A stretch of DNA of 58,314 nucleotides from an uncultured Lachnospiraceae bacterium (GCA_910578175.1 CAJTPF010000005.1:1-58314), one strand, 5' to 3'. Shown: positions 1 to 8,736, counted from the stretch's first letter. Translations and numbers: made by a program. The notes: generated from the letters alone by a model not told the origin.

Positions 1-1
1 A

Positions 2-291
2 ATATGGGATATTATATTAAATACTGCTTGGATAGATGGATTCCTGAAAAACTTGTGGGAAAGGGGTAATACCGTTGAGACGGTTGTGCTCCTGTCCCAA
101 CAAAAAATGGATGATTATATTGAGGTGAAATTGGAGTTGGATGAACTGGATGTGACATCGCGGTAATTAAGGCGACTTATGCGGAGATTGAGGATTATAT
201 GTTGAAAGAGCATGGCTTGAAGGTGTTGAATCTATATGTTTCGCAGCTAAAAAGGACATGCGGAATAGCAACTATGAAGTGTATTGAATAA
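2..291 (+). pseudogene. Remnant of RlmD/RumA-type 23S rRNA methyltransferase C-terminal tail
   Basis: Two reading frames together spell the C-terminal tail that many clostridial RlmD-type uracil-C5 rRNA methyltransferases carry. From about 74 the first frame reads VETVVLLSQQ, then DDYIEVKLELDELDVTS, and stops at 164. The second frame, from 169, reads KATYAEIEDYMLKEHGLKV, then LYVSQLKRTCGI, and stops at 289. Joined, they match the family pattern, so a small deletion or frameshift broke the gene. The residues before 74 do not look like the family, and no catalytic core is present, so this is a decayed fragment. It forms the left edge of the accessory patch. The family name is from memory of the motif. 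Confidence 0.5.
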
Positions 292-323
292 CGGATAGAA
301 TAAGAGATCAGGGAGAGATGATT

Positions 324-2054
324 ATGAATTCAAAATATATTGAGATATTAAAAAAGCATATTTCAACACATACGGACCGTTCCTCTGAAGACCGTTCTGC
401 AGTTAGTTATTTAGAGAGCGTTTTAAATCCAGAAGGAAGGATTAATACTTCTTTTGCAAGTGATGATAAGTGGCCAAATCATGATGGAATGTTTGAATAT
501 GTCTCGAATCCAAGTATATCCAAACGTCCGGAGCAAAATTTTGTTGTACAAGTTAAAGGAACACATAATTGTAGTGAAAATAATGGAGTTATTTCGTATT
601 GTTTAAAAAGTTTGGCATTTCCTGCATACATAGCATATGAAGTTACTGCAGATCCTGGGATTCTGTTTATTGTGCTTAATCCGGACATTAGAGGGGAAAA
701 ACGTATTTTCTGGAAGTACATGTCGCCTTCGTTTATTAAGACTATTAATTTTGATCAATCAAGTGCTACCATTAAGTTACAACCCGAAGATGAAATCAAA
801 GACAATGATGAAAGTATTGAGTTGTTTTGTAAAAAATTGGACCAAGTTGTAGATACGCACCTGTTTCTAAAGAAACTGGAAAATGAATATTTGACAAAAG
901 AAGAGGCATTGAAAATCATTGATTATAGATGTGAAGAAATATCTATGGAAATTGATAGTATCAGTGATAATCCTGAATTGCGTGATACTATATCAAGAAA
1001 GATTATTAGAGGATTGTATGATCTGTGTTATTCTGTTTTGATTTTGAATGCAATAAAACTTGGCTATACAGATATAAATCAAAAATTGGCGTGGGAAGTT
1101 TCACAATTTAAATCGGAAACTAAATATTTATATAACTTCTTAAAAGGGTTAAAATATATTGGAATTAGAATACCTAAAGAAGGTCAATCAGAAAGATTGA
1201 TGCTTAAATATTATAATTATCTATGGGAAATTAGAAGGTTTTTGAAAGAGGACTTTGATATTGAGGTGTTAGATAATTTATCAAAATTTCCATTGAGTAT
1301 GGATACATTAGATGCAGAGTATTATGAATTGGTTGCAGGTATTATTGCAAAGACTGATTTAACTCCTAGGAATGTTAGAACTTCAAGATACTATATTCAA
1401 AAAATTGTTCCATTTTTTGTTGATGGAGAAAGATATTTTGAGATTACGCTTCAGCTTGCTGGATTGTATGCGACAAAATACAATAGAATAACTGTCTATA
1501 GCAAGCAGAATATTACAATAGGGTATTCGATTCAAATTGCATATACAGAGGCTGAAATAGAACTTTGGGGAATAAAAAATAAAATAAAGATTTTAAATGA
1601 TTGGAAAGTGGCAATTGATCCCGCTTGCTTAAATAAGTTGGCTAAAATGTTGAAATTACATACAACAATCAACCGTAATTATGGAGAGTATAATTCATTA
1701 ATGAAGTTTCTAACCGATACAGAGATGAATTTATTACAAGTCATTAATCTGAGTGAGGAGAGATTTAAAAGAGTATATGAAAGTATTTATGGTTCAACTA
1801 ATACGCATGTATTTGGTAATGTTATTTTAAATTTAAGAAAAAATTATGCAAAATCATCAGATAAATTAGGTAAGTACACTATTCGATATGTATTGCTGAA
1901 TTTGAGAGAAGAAATATTAGAGGTTTTATTACCGAATCAATATAATAACAGATGTCTATCAGACGAACTTAATATAACAAGTAAATGTTATCCATTTGAA
2001 CAAAAGCCTTTTATTTCAAATTTAGCAGGAAAAAAACAAGTAAAGGCAACATAA
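324..2054 (+). CDS. DUF4365-type (PD-(D/E)xK-like) nuclease domain protein, part of nuclease-helicase module
   Basis: 576 aa protein. Residues about 15-150 look like a DUF4365 domain: E in YLESVL, then WPNHDG, then FVVQVKGT, giving an E...D...QxK series as in Mrr-like PD-(D/E)xK nucleases. The remaining 400 residues are alpha/beta-rich with no motif I recognise. ATG 324 is preferred over ATG 318 because the GGGAGAG site at 311-317 leaves six bases to 324 and none to 318. The gene ends at 2054, and the helicase frame is open right behind it and overlaps it. The A7 tract at 2030-2036 sits in the correct register for a -1 shift into that frame, so this may be the N-terminal half of one protein of about 1,100 aa. 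The gene is much more AT-rich than the chromosome around it, consistent with transfer. A defence role is inference. Confidence 0.75.
   Translation: MNSKYIEILKKHISTHTDRSSEDRSAVSYLESVLNPEGRINTSFASDDKWPNHDGMFEYVSNPSISKRPEQNFVVQVKGTHNCSENNGVISYCLKSLAFPAYIAYEVTADPGILFIVLNPDIRGEKRIFWKYMSPSFIKTINFDQSSATIKLQPEDEIKDNDESIELFCKKLDQVVDTHLFLKKLENEYLTKEEALKIIDYRCEEISMEIDSISDNPELRDTISRKIIRGLYDLCYSVLILNAIKLGYTDINQKLAWEVSQFKSETKYLYNFLKGLKYIGIRIPKEGQSERLMLKYYNYLWEIRRFLKEDFDIEVLDNLSKFPLSMDTLDAEYYELVAGIIAKTDLTPRNVRTSRYYIQKIVPFFVDGERYFEITLQLAGLYATKYNRITVYSKQNITIGYSIQIAYTEAEIELWGIKNKIKILNDWKVAIDPACLNKLAKMLKLHTTINRNYGEYNSLMKFLTDTEMNLLQVINLSEERFKRVYESIYGSTNTHVFGNVILNLRKNYAKSSDKLGKYTIRYVLLNLREEILEVLLPNQYNNRCLSDELNITSKCYPFEQKPFISNLAGKKQVKAT
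2030..2036 (+). other. A-AAA-AAA slippery heptamer linking nuclease and helicase frames
   Basis: Seven A residues follow GG and precede C. In the upstream gene they are the last base of GGA plus two AAA codons, which is the exact X-XXY-YYZ register for -1 slippage. A -1 shift here continues through an open, hydrophilic, coding-like stretch (2036-2164) into the helicase. That stretch has no ATG and no good ribosome site of its own. I saw no strong downstream hairpin. An indel in the A tract is the alternative explanation. Confidence 0.5.
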
Positions 2055-2164
2055 GTGATATTCTTGAAATCGTAGATGATGTAGACAAAGTTGCAGGAGT
2101 ACAACCATATTTACGAATTGAAAAGTTAATTAGTGAAACAGGTGAATTATATTTTGAAGAAAAA

Positions 2165-3634
2165 TTGATTGCAAAAAAGGAGGCAATTAAAAAATATAAT
2201 GATGGTTTGGATACCTGGGAACGTAAGAATGGTTTTTTAATTAATGAAAAAGATGGTGTAGTATCCATTGATTCCTATGAAAGTACAACTTTGTTTATAC
2301 TTAAAAAATTGATAAATTATTCACATTTGCCTGATAGGGAACAGCAAAAAAGTAATGAGAGATTTCTTCGAGAGTGCGGAATGGAGTTTGAGGATGTGTT
2401 AAAAAAGATTGCTTTGAAAAATCTTTTTGTATCATCACAGGTAATGCTTATATATGGTGCGGCAGGAACAGGTAAGACAACTTTAATAAAGTATATTTCC
2501 GAAATGATGAATCAATCAAAAAAATTGTTTTTGACAAAAACACATACAGCATTACAAAATTTACAGAAGACAGTAAGTGATTCGGGAAATAATTTGTTTT
2601 CAAGTATAGATAGTGTGGTCAAAGGTAATGATTCTGTAGATTTTGATATTGTATTAATCGATGAATGTAGTACTATTGATAATCGAACAATGAAAGCACT
2701 TCTTGAAAAACTAAATAAAGGAACCAGGCTTGTATTATCTGGAGATATTTATCAGATTGAATCAATTGACTTTGGAAATTGGTTTTATTATGCTAAGGAT
2801 ATTATCAAGGAGAAAGGTGCCAGTATTGAACTTGTTCATACATGGAGAACCGATAAGGAAGAATTAAGGAGTCTATGGGATGAGGTGCGCGAAACAAAAC
2901 CTATTATTACTGAAAAATTATCGATGGACGGACCGTTTTCTGAAGATTTAGGTGAAGGCATATTTGATTTAGATGATGATGAGGTTGTATTATGCTTGAA
3001 TTATGATGGAAAATTTGGTCTTAATAATATGAATCAATATTTTCAAAATGCTAACACGAAAAGTGAGGCATTCTCATGGGCTGAATGGATTTTCAAAATC
3101 GGAGATAGAATTATTTTCTTGGACACTAAGCGTTCATCATTATTGTACAATAATTTAAAAGGAACAATAGAGAATATTGTAAAGAACGATTCGTCAATTG
3201 TATTTACGATTGATATCAGAACTTATTTGACAGAAGAACAATGTAAGAATGAAACTTTTGAGTATCTTGAAAATACAGAAGATGGAACCAGGATAAAATT
3301 AGAAGTGATTGCTTGGGATGATGAGTTATCAGAGGAGGATAGAGTTAAAACTGTAATTCCGTTTCAGATTGCTTACGCAATTTCAATACATAAGGCACAG
3401 GGTTTGGAATATAAGTCGGTAAAGGTGGTTATTCCGTCAAGCAATGCAGAAAAAATAACACATTCGATATTTTACACTGCAATAACACGCGCAAAAGAGA
3501 AGTTGAAAATCTTTTGGAGTGCGGAAACAATGGAAACAATTGTAAAGAGTTTTACAGATGAAAAGATAGAACAAATTACACTCCCATTAATTAAAGAAAA
3601 GTTGTTAGCTGATGATATGGAATCGAGGTTGTAG
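2165..3634 (+). CDS. Superfamily 1 (RecD/UvrD-like) DNA helicase of the nuclease-helicase module
   Basis: 489 aa counted from TTG 2165. Helicase motifs in order are Walker A GAAGTGKTT (about residue 98), Walker B IVLIDECS (about 163-169), LSGDIYQIE (motif III-like), ELVHTWRTD (motif IV-like), SIHKAQGLEY (about 407-416) and YTAITRAKEKL near the end (UvrD_C_2 type). The TTG start has only a weak upstream site. Sequence upstream in the same frame reads like protein (SDILEIVDDVDKVAG...) back to 2036, so the true product probably begins by -1 frameshift from the DUF4365 gene or is its direct continuation. The function is ATP-driven DNA or RNA unwinding. A nuclease plus SF1 helicase resembles Nhi- or RecD-like defence architectures in general layout; homology to any named system was not shown. 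Confidence 0.8.
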   Translation: MIAKKEAIKKYNDGLDTWERKNGFLINEKDGVVSIDSYESTTLFILKKLINYSHLPDREQQKSNERFLRECGMEFEDVLKKIALKNLFVSSQVMLIYGAAGTGKTTLIKYISEMMNQSKKLFLTKTHTALQNLQKTVSDSGNNLFSSIDSVVKGNDSVDFDIVLIDECSTIDNRTMKALLEKLNKGTRLVLSGDIYQIESIDFGNWFYYAKDIIKEKGASIELVHTWRTDKEELRSLWDEVRETKPIITEKLSMDGPFSEDLGEGIFDLDDDEVVLCLNYDGKFGLNNMNQYFQNANTKSEAFSWAEWIFKIGDRIIFLDTKRSSLLYNNLKGTIENIVKNDSSIVFTIDIRTYLTEEQCKNETFEYLENTEDGTRIKLEVIAWDDELSEEDRVKTVIPFQIAYAISIHKAQGLEYKSVKVVIPSSNAEKITHSIFYTAITRAKEKLKIFWSAETMETIVKSFTDEKIEQITLPLIKEKLLADDMESRL

Positions 3635-3689
3635 GATTTTAGAGAGATTGGAATTATTGAAATAAAAGCAAACTATAAGGACATACCGA

Positions 3690-3985
3690 ATGTTATTGAT
3701 TACCAATGCAGGGAATATCCAAGATGTATCAGAAAAGAAGATGAAAAGTGATGTGCTCCTGAAGAATGTCTGCACCACGGATTTTCTTTCCAAAAAGAAA
3801 AAGAAGAACAAGGGCAAAGTGTCGAGGTATTATGTAAAGGGAAACCACGAAGCCGTCATAACCCCTGTGGCCTAAGATAACATGCAGGTGCTGATGCAGT
3901 CACGAAAAAAAGAGAACAGCCGGAATAGCTGCGTAAGTATCTTTTGCGGCAAAATCTAGTGCGGGACTGCGGAAGCTGGTATGCC
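3690..3985 (+). pseudogene. Decayed serine site-specific recombinase fragment
   Basis: The open stretch at 3690-3875 reads KSDVLLKNVCTTDFLSKK, then KNKGKVSRYYVKGNHEAVI. This matches the recombinase domain of large serine integrases, whose usual pattern is KYKGDALLQK..DFL.KK..N.G.V..YYVE.SHEAII. After a stop and a frame change, VRDCGSWYA is still legible at 3959-3985, which corresponds to the VCGDCGSWYG zinc-ribbon. The catalytic resolvase domain is absent. The fragment sits just downstream of the nuclease-helicase module and is likely debris of the element that brought it in. The rest of the 3635-4151 gap holds nothing I can name. Confidence 0.7.
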
Positions 3986-4151
3986 ATTTTGTGACGGCTT
4001 ATTGACATGCTCTAATTGAATAACTACATTAAACGGCGGCTTTGAAAGATGTGGTTCTCACTGAAAGAATTAATGTTAGTTCTGATTATGAGTGATTTTT
4101 TGTAGGATCTGCCGTATAATGGGATAAGAAAATTTATGGAGGAAAAATAGT

Positions 4152-4751
4152 ATGAAAAAAACAATTTTATTTGTGATCTTGCAGCAATATGCGGATTGGG
4201 AAGCAGCATATATAACGTCTGCTATAACCATGCTGGGACAGGGACAGTATGATATAAAAACTGTATCATTATCAAAAGATTATGTCTGGTCCATAGGTGG
4301 CTTTCGGGTATTGCCGGATTATGATATTGCCTCTGTTCCCGGGGATTACGACGCTTTAATTTTAATTGGCGGAATGACATGGAGAAACGAAAATGCCCGT
4401 CAGATTAAAACGCTTGTAGAAGATTGTTACCAAAAAGGCAGAATTTTAGGAGGTATTTGTGATGCTTCTGCTTTTTTAGGTACTGTTGGTGTTTTAAATG
4501 ATGTAATGCATACGAGTAACGATTTGAATGATCTGAAGCAATGGGCGGGATCTGTTTATAAAGGAGAAACAAAGTATATTGCTAAACAGGCGGTCAGGGA
4601 TAAAACGATTATTACTGCAAATGGCACAGCACCTATGGAATTTGCAAAAGAGATTTTGCTTGCGTTAGATGTGGCAAGTGAAGATAAAGTATCGGAATGG
4701 TACGATTTTCATAAATTAGGTTACTATACGGCGTCTATGCCTAAAATGTAA
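4152..4751 (+). CDS. DJ-1/PfpI family (type 1 glutamine amidotransferase-like) protein
   Basis: 199 aa, normal length for the family. The nucleophile-elbow cysteine is in GGICDASAF, preceded by the strand-turn ALILIGGMTW that contributes the usual core. Members are small cytosolic stress or chaperone-like hydrolases or deglycases; the actual substrate cannot be read from the sequence. GGAGG stands about eight bases before ATG 4152. A TATAAT-like element lies near 4115-4120 without a convincing -35. The gene stands alone, between the recombinase debris and the ECF sigma operon. Confidence 0.85.
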   Translation: MKKTILFVILQQYADWEAAYITSAITMLGQGQYDIKTVSLSKDYVWSIGGFRVLPDYDIASVPGDYDALILIGGMTWRNENARQIKTLVEDCYQKGRILGGICDASAFLGTVGVLNDVMHTSNDLNDLKQWAGSVYKGETKYIAKQAVRDKTIITANGTAPMEFAKEILLALDVASEDKVSEWYDFHKLGYYTASMPKM

Positions 4752-4815
4752 TAGTAAAAGCGGATGAGAGCTTGAATCAAGGACAACCTAAGGAAGAAAA
4801 CAGTTTCTGAAAAGA

Positions 4816-4884
4816 CAGGTTCGGAAAGAAAAGGTTATAAGGAAATGGTATCCGGAAAAATCTTTTCGATCCGAACCTGAATTT
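4816..4884 (+). terminator. Inverted repeat, possible terminator after the DJ-1 gene
   Basis: CAGGTTCGG (4816-4824) pairs perfectly with CCGAACCTG (4871-4879), and the arms extend inward imperfectly with GAAAAG/CTTTTC. ATTTTGTTT follows. The loop is long, so a terminator role is only moderately supported. Confidence 0.4.
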
Positions 4885-4909
4885 TGTTTATAAAATTTTT
4901 GAAATATTT

Positions 4910-4937
4910 TGTAACGAAATGAAGATTCATCCGTCTA
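4910..4937 (+). promoter_or_regulatory. ECF-type autoregulatory promoter
   Basis: TGTAAC (4910-4915), 16 bases, then CGTCTA (4932-4937), just upstream of the sigma factor gene. This matches the ECF sigma pattern TGTAAC / TGAAAC - 16-17 - CGTC / CGTA described for SigX/SigW-like factors, so the sigma factor probably drives its own operon. Confidence 0.6.
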
Positions 4938-4964
4938 ATCTATGAAAGCAGGAAGGAGGTGGAT

Positions 4965-5450
4965 ATGTCCATGGACTTTGATAAGTTGTACAATACATAT
5001 TTTATGGAAGTATATTCTTTTGTAATGACCATCATGAAAAACCGTCAGATGGCGGAAGAAATTACACAGGAAGTTTTTTATAAGGCAATAAAAAGCGAGA
5101 AAGGATTTCAGGGAGCTTCCGGTGAGTTTACCTGGTTATGTGCCATTGCTAAAAATACTTGTATGGATGAATTAAGGAAAAAGTCCGGCTGGGAAGCGTT
5201 AACAGAAGAATTGCCTGTGCATGCAGATCTGGAACAGAAAATGGAAGATGAGGAAACAACACTGAAGATTCATCAGATTCTGCATAACATGGAAGAACCG
5301 TATAAAGAAGTATTTCAATTAAGGATATTCGGAGAACTGTCTTTTTTGAAAATAGGAAAGATCTTTGGAAAAACGGAAAACTGGGCTCGTGTGACATATC
5401 ATCGTGCCAGATTAAAAATTCAGGAAAGGATGGATGAAGACAATGGGTGA
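4965..5450 (+). CDS. ECF-subfamily RNA polymerase sigma factor
   Basis: 161 aa. Region 2 covers about residues 5-70 (DKLYNTYFMEVYSFV, then AEEITQEVFYKAI, then FTWLCAIAKN). Region 4 covers about 105-155 (EEPYKEVFQLRIFGELSF, then IGKIFGKTENWARV helix-turn-helix). It directs core RNA polymerase to stress-type promoters. ATG 4965 is chosen because AAGGAGG (4953-4959) is five bases upstream; GTG 4959 overlaps that site, and ATG 4971 is farther away. The 3' end overlaps the anti-sigma gene, so the pair is translationally coupled. The ECF-type promoter at 4910 suggests autoregulation. Confidence 0.9.
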   Translation: MSMDFDKLYNTYFMEVYSFVMTIMKNRQMAEEITQEVFYKAIKSEKGFQGASGEFTWLCAIAKNTCMDELRKKSGWEALTEELPVHADLEQKMEDEETTLKIHQILHNMEEPYKEVFQLRIFGELSFLKIGKIFGKTENWARVTYHRARLKIQERMDEDNG

Positions 5451-6456
5451 AAGAAAAGTATATGACTGCGGAATGATCCAGGATTTGCTGCCGCTGTATC
5501 AGGATGACGTATGCAGTGATGCCAGCAGAACGGCAGTGGAACAACATTTGACAGAATGTGAGGTCTGCAGGACGGCTTTAGAAAAATTAAGGAATAACTA
5601 TTTTGACGACAGACTGATTCGGGAAAAAAACGGGGTATTAAGGGAACATGCGAAACAGGAACGGCGGAAAACGGTTACCATTGGCATAGGAATGGCAGGA
5701 ATCCTGATGATTCCGGTGATAGTCTGCTTAATCTGTAACATTGCTGTGGGACACGGTCTGGATTGGTTTTTTATCGTATTGGCCTCCCTGTTGTTAACGG
5801 CTTCTCTTACGGTTTTACCAATGCTCGTTTATAAGAACCGGGTGCTGTGGACGTTAGGGGGATTTGTGCTATCACTGATGTTACTGCTGTTTGTGATATG
5901 TATGTATACCCATGGAAACTGGTTTCTTTTGGCGGCGATATCTGTAATATTTGGTTTATCCGTGTTGTTTATGCCATATGTTATAAGAAAGATACATCTG
6001 CCGGAAGCGCTTTGCCGGAGTAAAACGCTGATCGTAATACTCTGGGATACCATATGGCTGTATGCAGTGGTTGTGATCTGCGGTTTTTATGTAAAAGATC
6101 CCTGTGAATATTGGGAAATATCTCTGAAAATAACAACATTCTGTTTGATTTACTTATGGGTGGTCGTTCTGATCATACGATATATGAAAATAAACGGATG
6201 GATAAAAGCCGGAATCAGTATGGTGATAACGGGTATTTCTGTGGCATTGGTCAGTGATGTGGTTGCCTATATTATAGAAAAAAAATGGCATATGGTTCTT
6301 TCGGATGCAGATTTATCCCGCTGGAGTACCAATGCGGCAAATGCAAATGTGTTGGATGCAAACATAAAATTAATCGTTCTTATTGTGTTTGTAACCGCAG
6401 GCATTTTACTGGCCGCTGTTGGAATCGCGAAAATGTGCAGGGGCAGGAGAGGTTAG
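5434..6456 (+). CDS. Zinc-finger (zf-HC2) polytopic anti-sigma factor
   Basis: 340 aa. The cytosolic N-terminus has the zf-HC2 signature: CGMIQDLLPLYQDDVC, then HLTECEVC, the H-x3-C-x2-C zinc motif of anti-sigma domains. About eight hydrophobic segments follow (from about residue 85 to the end), so this is a membrane-embedded anti-sigma rather than a single-pass one. It overlaps the sigma gene by 17 bases from ATG 5434; ATG 5443 is an alternative start. It presumably holds the cognate ECF sigma at the membrane until a signal arrives. The signal is not visible in the sequence. Confidence 0.8.
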   Translation: MKTMGERKVYDCGMIQDLLPLYQDDVCSDASRTAVEQHLTECEVCRTALEKLRNNYFDDRLIREKNGVLREHAKQERRKTVTIGIGMAGILMIPVIVCLICNIAVGHGLDWFFIVLASLLLTASLTVLPMLVYKNRVLWTLGGFVLSLMLLLFVICMYTHGNWFLLAAISVIFGLSVLFMPYVIRKIHLPEALCRSKTLIVILWDTIWLYAVVVICGFYVKDPCEYWEISLKITTFCLIYLWVVVLIIRYMKINGWIKAGISMVITGISVALVSDVVAYIIEKKWHMVLSDADLSRWSTNAANANVLDANIKLIVLIVFVTAGILLAAVGIAKMCRGRRG

Positions 6457-6589
6457 GAAAACCGCTTACGGGAAAATGTATAATGATGATATCTGTCATT
6501 ATCTTTCAATGGATAAGTTTTTTCGTTCACATTCTTCCGATAACCTAATATATTATTATATAAAAGATATAGTTGGAGAAAATTGAAGT

Positions 6590-7135
6590 ATGGAAAAAAA
6601 TGAATCCTTCCTTTCCAATTCATGTAGCTTTGCAAATGTAAGACCGATAATGGCGGCATTACCTTACCCGCCGATCCGGGTGCAGGAAAAAAATCAGGCA
6701 TATGCCAATCTGCTCAGCATAGATTATTGCGGTTCCGTTTCGGAATTATCTGCTATTACACAATATATCAATAATGAGAACCGTCTGTCCTGTAATGATT
6801 GTTCCATGGCGGGTACGATTTTGGGGATAGCAATGGCAGAAATGATGCATCTTCAGAAATTAGGGGAACTGATCGTTTTATTGGGAGGCACGGTCGATTT
6901 TACTGCAAAATACCGGAATGTCAGACCGAAAATGTGGACGCCGGAGTATCTGACGATTCCGGAAAAAGTTGAGAAGATGCTGGAGGCAGATATAGAAGCT
7001 GAGACAGCGGCCATCACTCAATACACAATGCATATGAATATGATACAGGATGGTTATGTCAATGCCGTACTGGCAAGGATCATAAAGGATGAAGAGTATC
7101 ATATCATGCTGCTTCAGGCATTGCTCAAACAATAA
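6590..7135 (+). CDS. Ferritin-like di-iron four-helix-bundle protein
   Basis: 181 aa. Two helix pairs carry the di-metal pattern: ELSAITQYINNEN with EMMHLQKL, then AETAAITQYTMH with DEEYHIMLL, that is E...ExxH twice. This fits the ferritin / rubrerythrin / manganese-catalase superfamily. No rubredoxin CxxC centre is present, so it is not a classical rubrerythrin. It may help in oxidative-stress defence or metal handling, which is inferred from the fold. GGAG lies about 11 bases before ATG 6590. A terminator follows at 7193, so it appears monocistronic. Confidence 0.75.
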   Translation: MEKNESFLSNSCSFANVRPIMAALPYPPIRVQEKNQAYANLLSIDYCGSVSELSAITQYINNENRLSCNDCSMAGTILGIAMAEMMHLQKLGELIVLLGGTVDFTAKYRNVRPKMWTPEYLTIPEKVEKMLEADIEAETAAITQYTMHMNMIQDGYVNAVLARIIKDEEYHIMLLQALLKQ

Positions 7136-7192
7136 GGCAGCAGAAAGTGAAAGGGAACAGTTCATAAAGATCCGGCGTCAATGATTCTAAAG

Positions 7193-7219
7193 CAGGTGCA
7201 TAGATGTACCTGTTTTTTT
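7193..7219 (+). terminator. Rho-independent terminator
   Basis: CAGGTGCA / TGTACCTG form an eight-pair stem (one G-U) with a four-base loop, followed by seven T residues. It closes the ferritin-like gene. Confidence 0.8.
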
Positions 7220-7349
7220 ATTTTCAATTAGTCGATTCTATTGTGGAAACCTTGAAAAATCTGCATACAGTATATAATAGGATAACAGATGAAAGGGATA
7301 CGAAAGTCTGTAAATAGAATATTAAATTTATTAGAGGGAGCTTTAACCA

Positions 7350-8009
7350 ATGGATTTTATTTTTATCAGAGAGCAGTTTCCGCTATACGTGCAGGCTGCA
7401 AAATTAACCGTATATCTTGCGGCCATTGGAATATTTCTTGCGATCTTAGCCGGTCTGTTATGCGGAATGATCAGATATTTTCGGATTCCTGTCTTAGAGC
7501 AGATAACGGTCTGTTATATAGAATTATCCAGAAATACGCCGCTTTTGATTCAGTTATTTTTTCTCTATTTTGGCCTGCCGAAAATTGGTATTGTTCTTAG
7601 TTCTGAGATCTGTGCCGTTATCGGTCTGACTTTTCTCGGAGGTAGTTATATGGCGGAGGTATTTCGGAGCGGACTTGAAAATGTATCTCCGAATCAGACA
7701 GAAGCGGCCCTTGCATTGGGAATGAAGAAACGTCAGGTGTTATTCCATATCATTTTGCCCCAGGCGATTTCCAATTCCATACCGTCCTTCTGTGCCAATA
7801 TTATTTTTCTGATTAAGGAAACCTCCGTATTCAGCGTGGTAGCACTGGCGGATTTAATGTTTGTGACCAGGGATCTGATCGGCATTTATTATAAAACAGA
7901 TGAGGCGCTCTTAATTCTGGTAGCGGCTTATTTGATCATTCTGCTGCCGATATCCGTTCTGTGCTCATTCATGGAAAGGAGGATCCGTTATGCAGAATAT
8001 GGGGATTGA
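7350..8009 (+). CDS. Polar amino-acid ABC transporter permease (first subunit)
   Basis: 219 aa membrane protein with about five hydrophobic segments. The EAA-loop contacts the ATPase: QTEAALALGMKKRQVLFHII, then LPQAI. This is the His/Glu/Gln/Arg family of type I importers. GAGGGAG precedes ATG 7350. The 3' end overlaps the second permease by 20 bases, so the two are coupled and probably form a heterodimer. TTGAAA (7252) and TATAAT (7273) upstream are a possible promoter, but the 15-base spacing is short. Confidence 0.9.
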   Translation: MDFIFIREQFPLYVQAAKLTVYLAAIGIFLAILAGLLCGMIRYFRIPVLEQITVCYIELSRNTPLLIQLFFLYFGLPKIGIVLSSEICAVIGLTFLGGSYMAEVFRSGLENVSPNQTEAALALGMKKRQVLFHIILPQAISNSIPSFCANIIFLIKETSVFSVVALADLMFVTRDLIGIYYKTDEALLILVAAYLIILLPISVLCSFMERRIRYAEYGD

Positions 8010-8667
8010 AGTATTGTTTAAGGGAGATAATTTCATACGGTTATTATCGGGATTATGGGTAACACTGAGGATCGCAGTCATTGCCATGATGTTTTCGATA
8101 GTATTGGGATTTTTATTAGGGATGATAATGAATGTCAGAAATAGAGGAATTCGTGGAGTTTGCAGAATTTATCTGGAAATCGTTAGGATCATGCCCCAGC
8201 TTGTATTATTATTTCTGGTTTATTTTGGAGCCGCCAGACATCTGGGAATCAATCTGTCCGGAGAAAAATCCGCGGTTCTTGTATTCACCTTCTGGGGAAC
8301 GGCGGAAATGGGAGATTTGGTGCGGAGTGCGTTAATCGCCATTCCAAATCATCAGTATGAAAGCGGTTCTGCGCTGGGTATGACAAAGTTACAGGTATAT
8401 ATTTACATTATCCTGCCCCAGACCTTCCGCCGGCTGCTGCCGTCAGCGATCAGCCTGCTGACCAGAATGGTAAAGACCACGTCGCTGGTTGTACTGATTG
8501 GTGTGGTAGAAGTGGTGAAAGTGGGAAAGCAGATCATCGATGCTTCCCGTTATACCAATCCGAAAGCGGCATTGTGGGTATATGGAGTGATATTTTTGCT
8601 TTATTTTATGATCTGTTTCCCTTTTTCAAGAGTGTCAGCCATACTGGAGCGTAAATTTTCCGATTGA
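7990..8667 (+). CDS. Polar amino-acid ABC transporter permease (second subunit)
   Basis: 225 aa, same family as the preceding gene, with the EAA-loop as YESGSALGMTKLQVYIYI, then LPQTFRRLLP. About five membrane segments. ATG 7990 has AAAGGAGG seven bases upstream, inside the end of the first permease gene. It works with the first permease, the ATPase at 8737 and the lipoprotein at 9543 as one importer. Confidence 0.9.
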   Translation: MQNMGIEVLFKGDNFIRLLSGLWVTLRIAVIAMMFSIVLGFLLGMIMNVRNRGIRGVCRIYLEIVRIMPQLVLLFLVYFGAARHLGINLSGEKSAVLVFTFWGTAEMGDLVRSALIAIPNHQYESGSALGMTKLQVYIYIILPQTFRRLLPSAISLLTRMVKTTSLVVLIGVVEVVKVGKQIIDASRYTNPKAALWVYGVIFLLYFMICFPFSRVSAILERKFSD

Positions 8668-8736
8668 CTCCGGAGGAAAGATCAGAAGCGGATATAGCAG
8701 AATAAAAAAGGTTGATGGAAAGGTTTGGTAAAGAAT

